Source: 54-19 sp038210655
GTDB lineage: Bacteria; Chloroflexota; Chloroflexia; Chloroheliales; Chloroheliaceae
Assembly: GCA_038210655.1 (NCBI GenBank)
Contig: JBBQWM010000006.1
Span: forward strand, 1-64,000
Reading direction: 5' to 3'
DNA: 64,000 nucleotides
A model generated the notes under the pieces. It was not told the DNA's origin, did no database searches, and worked only from the letters and a program-made list of their open reading frames with translations. The stretch's first letter is position 1. The number at the start of each line of letters is the position of its first letter. Position numbers and translations under genes: made by a program. Below, one piece after another: positions 60,533 through 64,000 of this stretch.

Positions 60533-63016
60533 ATGCTCAAAAGAAAGCTTGTCGAAATGGATGCGGCAGCGCTGTCCCGCTATCGGGTAGAGCGGGCGAC
60601 GGCTCCCCAATTTTACTATAACGAATTGGCCGACCGAGGCCGCGCCCTGGGCGAATTACGGCCCTTGCTCGAAAACTTCCGGCTGGGCCGGAGTGGGCTG
60701 GTTGAATTTACCCGACAACTGGCCGGAAGCAGCAGACGTGAAGTCAGTGCGGCGCGGGGGCGAACTGCCAACCGTTACTGGCGTTTTAATAGTGCCGGAC
60801 GACTTTTCGTCGAGAGTGTCTACAAACAGGCCGAGCAGACCGGGCGGCTCAATCAGACCGGGGTCGCCTGGCAAGCTGTTCTGGCGGCCCCGGCTACTCT
60901 GGACGGGGCCGGACAACAATTAGAAGCTTTTTCAGCCTTTCTGACCGAAATATATGGGCCGAACGCACCGGGCGAAGCCAGTCGCGCCGGGCTGTCCGCT
61001 TACGTAGTAAGCTACTTTTGGGCTGTCCAACAACCCGAATGGCCGGTTTACGAACGGGTCTCCCGCGAACAATTGATCCGGCTAGATCGGTTGACCGAGC
61101 GCCCCGGCGAACGAGCGGCCGGTAAATACAGCGGCTTCTATCTGGCTTTCACCCGGTTGGCAAGCGAGTTGGACATTCATAATAACTGGGAACTGGAAAG
61201 CTTGTTAAACTGGCTGGCCCGGCGCGATCTGACCGCGACCCGCCTGCTTGCACCCCGTGTAGGACGTTCGGCCCGGCGCGAACGCAGTCGGAATACAGAA
61301 CTTCGCGCCATGCTAGAGCCAGTCTTGCGCGAAACGCTAGGCGAAACCCTGACTGCAACCACTTCTGAGGATGGGCGGCTGACATTAATCGGGCCGGAGC
61401 GGACGTTCCGGCTCGAATTACGGCCTGCCCAGAGCGGGGGTTGGCTGGCAGGAGTTGGTTTCGACGGTTTTAGTCCGGCAGCTTTGGCAACCCAGGCGGG
61501 CGAGGCAACCCTGACCGAACTGGGCGGCTTTCTGAATGCCCGCCCGGAGTACCACTTTTATACGGCTGCTTTTCAGCAGCAAATGACAACCACTTTGACC
61601 CTGGCTGAGTTGGCGGATGAATTTTGGTTGATGCGGGCGGTACCGACCGAGCGGGGAGCGGCCCTGGTAGAAGGGCTGGTTTCGGAATGGCGGCTGCTCT
61701 ATCCGTTTGCCTGCCGGTTGGTGGCCCCTTTCGAGGATGAAATTGGCGACAAACCGACACCCGATACCACTTATGAATATGACCTCGAAGCAGCCGAACC
61801 CGAATTACGAGCCGTCGCCGAAACTCCGGCAGTCTACCGCTTTGAGAGCGACGCAACATCGGCAGAGACCGAAGCTTTACCCGCTCAACCGGCTGTCCGC
61901 AACGAGGCCGTCAATCAGGAAGTCCGCCGTCTGGCTCGGCTCAAACCGACCGCTCTGACTGGCGACCGATTAGAAGGCTTGATCGCTTATATCAAAGAGC
62001 GGTTGGTAATTACCCCGGAAAAAATTACCGAAGTGGTTACGCACCTCGAAGCCGGACGCAATTTGCTGCTCTATGGCCCACCCGGTAGCGGCAAGACTCG
62101 TCTGGCCCGCCTGATTGCCGGGCAGATGGGCGCAACCGATCCTGGCTGGGCTTCGGAAAACGAGGCCACCAATTACAGCCTGACAACTGCCACAGCCGAG
62201 TGGAGCCAATACGATACGATTGGCGGTATTCGGCCCGGTCTGAGCGGAGAAAGTGGCGATGCAACTGGCAGCCAGAGCCTTTTTTATTATTTTGAGCCGG
62301 GAGTGGTAGCGCGGGCGGCCCTGGTCTGCGAGGAAAGTTTGCGTCGCACCGGACGACCGCATTACCTCATTATCGACGAGTTTAATCGGGCCAATCAAGA
62401 GCGGGCTTTTGGCGAGTTGTTTACGCTGCTCGAATACCGCGATCAACCGCTTTTGCCCGGAGCGCGACTTGGTCGGGCGGCTGACCTGTTTATCCCGGAC
62501 GCTTTTCGGATTATCGGGACGCTCAATGCCGACGACCGTAATACGCTCTACGAGGTCGGGCTGGCTTTACGACGACGCTTTGCGCTGGTCGAAATCGGTC
62601 TTCCACCGCCTGTGGAGGAACGTCGCTTTTTACCAAAAGCGGTCAAATCGCGTCTGCCTAACCTGGAATTGACCGCCGCCGGTGAGTTTAACGAGCCGAC
62701 CCTGGTAGCCGCCGCCGACCGCCTGAGCGCTTTGGTAGCGGCGATCCGGCCCGACCCGCTCAACCCGGCGGTCGGTGGCAAGCAGGTCGGGACAGCCCCT
62801 TTGATCGAAACACTGCTATTTTGCGCGGTAGCGGCCTCTTATTATGCCGACCCAAACGAGGCTCTGGAAGACGCGATTCTGGCAAATATTTTGCCCCAAA
62901 TCGACCGCGCTCCCCAGGCTATCAAACGCGCTCTGGCTGCCGTCTCACCCGGTGGCCCACTACCTGATCTCAAGCGAGTCCAGGCCGCCTTGCAACGGAT
63001 GGGCGGTTATTCCTAA
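60533..63016 (+). CDS. McrB/MoxR-like AAA ATPase with long N-terminal region
   Basis: The 827-residue product has a ~500-residue N-terminal region of no recognised family (helical, with ARGRTANRYWRFNSAGRLFV and YGPNAPGEASRAGLSAYVVS near the middle) and a C-terminal AAA module: Walker A LLYGPPGSGKTRLARLI, a Walker B-like HYLIIDEFNRANQERAFGEL, and sensor region IIGTLNADDRNTLYEVGLALRRRF. The 'EFNRA' and 'GTLNADDRN' motifs match the McrB/MoxR group. McrB acts with an McrC nuclease in restriction; no McrC is encoded in the window. ATG 60533 is set by its promoter and GGAG upstream. Confidence 0.8.
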   Translation: MLKRKLVEMDAAALSRYRVERATAPQFYYNELADRGRALGELRPLLENFRLGRSGLVEFTRQLAGSSRREVSAARGRTANRYWRFNSAGRLFVESVYKQAEQTGRLNQTGVAWQAVLAAPATLDGAGQQLEAFSAFLTEIYGPNAPGEASRAGLSAYVVSYFWAVQQPEWPVYERVSREQLIRLDRLTERPGERAAGKYSGFYLAFTRLASELDIHNNWELESLLNWLARRDLTATRLLAPRVGRSARRERSRNTELRAMLEPVLRETLGETLTATTSEDGRLTLIGPERTFRLELRPAQSGGWLAGVGFDGFSPAALATQAGEATLTELGGFLNARPEYHFYTAAFQQQMTTTLTLAELADEFWLMRAVPTERGAALVEGLVSEWRLLYPFACRLVAPFEDEIGDKPTPDTTYEYDLEAAEPELRAVAETPAVYRFESDATSAETEALPAQPAVRNEAVNQEVRRLARLKPTALTGDRLEGLIAYIKERLVITPEKITEVVTHLEAGRNLLLYGPPGSGKTRLARLIAGQMGATDPGWASENEATNYSLTTATAEWSQYDTIGGIRPGLSGESGDATGSQSLFYYFEPGVVARAALVCEESLRRTGRPHYLIIDEFNRANQERAFGELFTLLEYRDQPLLPGARLGRAADLFIPDAFRIIGTLNADDRNTLYEVGLALRRRFALVEIGLPPPVEERRFLPKAVKSRLPNLELTAAGEFNEPTLVAAADRLSALVAAIRPDPLNPAVGGKQVGTAPLIETLLFCAVAASYYADPNEALEDAILANILPQIDRAPQAIKRALAAVSPGGPLPDLKRVQAALQRMGGYS

Positions 63017-63038
63017 ACCTAAAACAGGTGAATCAGGG

Positions 63039-63347
63039 TCAGCCGATGATACCGGTGATAGTATCCATAAAAAGCTTTAGCTGGTTCAGACCAACGTGGA
63101 CTTCCGGGTCGGAGAGAGGCCGAATGGCTACATCAACCAATACCAAAATTTCGTTGTCGCCAATCGGTTCACTAAAGCCGTTGATCGGGTGAGTGAGCAA
63201 TCGTTCGTTGAGGGTGGGGTCGAGGGTTCCTTCCAGCACAGCATTATCCAAAAGCAGCTTTATACGATGGCCTTCTTCGCCCTGTTCTGACCTGGGTTCC
63301 CGCAAAATCTCCAGTAATATCTGCCTGACGGCTGCGCTACGGCTCAC
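63039..63347 (-). CDS. Small hypothetical protein
   Basis: The 102-residue product begins with a short helix (SRSAAVRQILLEILREP) and continues as a mainly beta region (HRIKLLLDNAVLEGTLDPTL and EILVLVDVAIRPLSD). I do not recognise a family. The start is GTG 63347 with AGGGGG seven bases upstream, a good site. It converges on the ATPase gene. Confidence 0.6.
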   Translation of the reverse strand: MSRSAAVRQILLEILREPRSEQGEEGHRIKLLLDNAVLEGTLDPTLNERLLTHPINGFSEPIGDNEILVLVDVAIRPLSDPEVHVGLNQLKLFMDTITGIIG

Positions 63348-63487
63348 TCTGATACCCCCTGTTGATCTGGTGATTACAATTTACTTTGAAGCCCCGCTTG
63401 CCTGCCTGACTTGATTATACTACACCAAAGCGTATTTTAATAGAGTTGCGTTCCATAATGCTGAATAGCCCAAATTTCAGTAAATTC

Positions 63488-63523
63488 AAAACAGGTCTTT
63501 GAATTTTTCAAAGACCTGTTTTT
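63488..63523 (-). terminator. Rho-independent terminator of the sortase gene
   Basis: AAAACAGGTCTTTGAA pairs with TTCAAAGACCTGTTTT around a short T-rich loop, 30 bases after the sortase stop; T-runs exist on both sides so it may act in both directions. Confidence 0.75.
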
Positions 63524-63553
63524 TAGACTATCCAAAAAGGCTCGAATAAGCTC

Positions 63554-64000
63554 TTAAACCAACTTAGTAAAGACTACCAACCGCTTATCGTAGGTCAGGC
63601 GGTCGGTCAGGAAAGTACCATCGCAAGTAATCAAATTCAGGTGCTTATCAGAGGACGCACCGAAGATGCGATCCAGCGGTGCTTCGGAAAGCGCGAAGCT
63701 TTGCATTTCAGTAACTTCAAAAGTCAGTTCATAGCCGCCCTGATCGGAAACATAAATCCGGTCGCCCACCTTGAGCTTACCCAGGTCAAGGAAGATCGCG
63801 CCGCTATTTATGCTATCTTTGTGACCGTCGATGACCGCATTGCCTACATCACCCGGTCGTGGGCTGCTTTTAAGCCAGCCAGCATTCCAGATATTGTTCG
63901 GCACGTCCATATTGCCGTTGTGTAGCCCAACCTGCTCGACCGTCGTATCGATCTGCAAAGCGGGAATACGCAACCGATCCGGCACTACTGGGCCTGAACC
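63554..64000 (-). CDS. Sortase (class E/F-type), partial
   Basis: The right window edge cuts the 5' end; about 148 residues are visible. The catalytic residues are present: His in NAVIDGHKDSIN, Cys in NLITCDGTF and Arg in DKRLVVF. Neighbouring pieces LDLGKLKVGDRIYV and FGASSDKHLNLI are typical of the family. Sortases attach surface proteins by their C-terminal sorting signal. No LPXTG substrate is encoded in this window. The missing N-terminus should hold a membrane anchor. Confidence 0.85.
   Translation of the reverse strand, partial: GSGPVVPDRLRIPALQIDTTVEQVGLHNGNMDVPNNIWNAGWLKSSPRPGDVGNAVIDGHKDSINSGAIFLDLGKLKVGDRIYVSDQGGYELTFEVTEMQSFALSEAPLDRIFGASSDKHLNLITCDGTFLTDRLTYDKRLVVFTKLV

Noticed and set aside
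1..64000. tRNA or rRNA genes
   Set aside because: No GGTTCGAATCC-type T-arm with matching acceptor stem and no rRNA-like segment was noticed on either strand by reading; a program such as tRNAscan-SE would settle this.
1..64000. Insertion sequences with transposase
   Set aside because: Only small non-coding palindromic repeats are seen; no frame has transposase motifs.

Overview
The window looks like a chromosomal segment of a mesophilic or moderately thermophilic Chloroflexota (green non-sulfur lineage) bacterium. This is inferred from gene content: secreted glycosidases joined to a repeated extracellular module, an MglA-type small GTPase grouped with Roadblock and DUF4388 proteins, a SUMF1-like protein with Leu/Ala/Arg/Asp repeats, OpcA beside Zwf, and a class E/F-type sortase. 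Coding DNA is moderately GC-rich with good Shine-Dalgarno sites. There is no rRNA, tRNA, transposase, integrase or CRISPR array. Intergenic spaces are crowded with small palindromic, MITE-like repeats of at least six families.

Layout. 1-6.1 kb: small hypothetical genes and a 1177-residue transporter-like/HEAT/cyclic-nucleotide protein. 6.4-12.3 kb: a CNNM/CorC-type membrane protein, then pheS-pheT on the minus strand behind a Phe T-box leader that carries an inserted repeat element. 12.7-22.7 kb: carbohydrate enzymes (malQ, a giant secreted GH5-like protein, a GH172/DUF2961 enzyme), a SUMF1-like low-complexity protein, a tiny membrane protein and a SpoU-type methyltransferase. 22.8-32.8 kb: a membrane protein with baseplate-J-like features, alaS, an FAD/Rieske oxidoreductase, an RsbRD-like protein, a CtpA-type protease and a peroxiredoxin. 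33.1-37.6 kb: a signalling cluster (Roadblock, Roadblock, MglA GTPase, DUF4388, lamin-tail lipoprotein, 3-TM protein). 37.8-43.5 kb: ruvX, a cyclase-family protein, a secreted glycosidase, a zinc-ribbon membrane protein, a divergent receiver-like protein and an AAG-type DNA glycosylase. 43.6-44.9 kb: an AT-rich islet of three small genes. 45.1-59.7 kb: a co-oriented pentose phosphate cluster read tkt-tal-pgi-gnd-zwf-opcA-pgl, preceded by a gluconokinase, an amidase and a Uma2 protein. 59.7-64 kb: a 15-codon minigene with its own promoter and terminator, a divergent McrB/MoxR-like AAA ATPase, a small hypothetical gene and a sortase cut by the window edge.

The central metabolic block is coherent: gluconokinase feeds 6-phosphogluconate, Zwf/OpcA/Pgl/Gnd form the oxidative branch, and Tkt/Tal/Pgi recycle pentoses to glucose 6-phosphate. 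MalQ and the glycosidases would supply sugars. The most unusual items are the interrupted T-box, the 15-codon minigene, the GTPase cluster with its long untranslated leader, and the SUMF1/hexamer-repeat protein.
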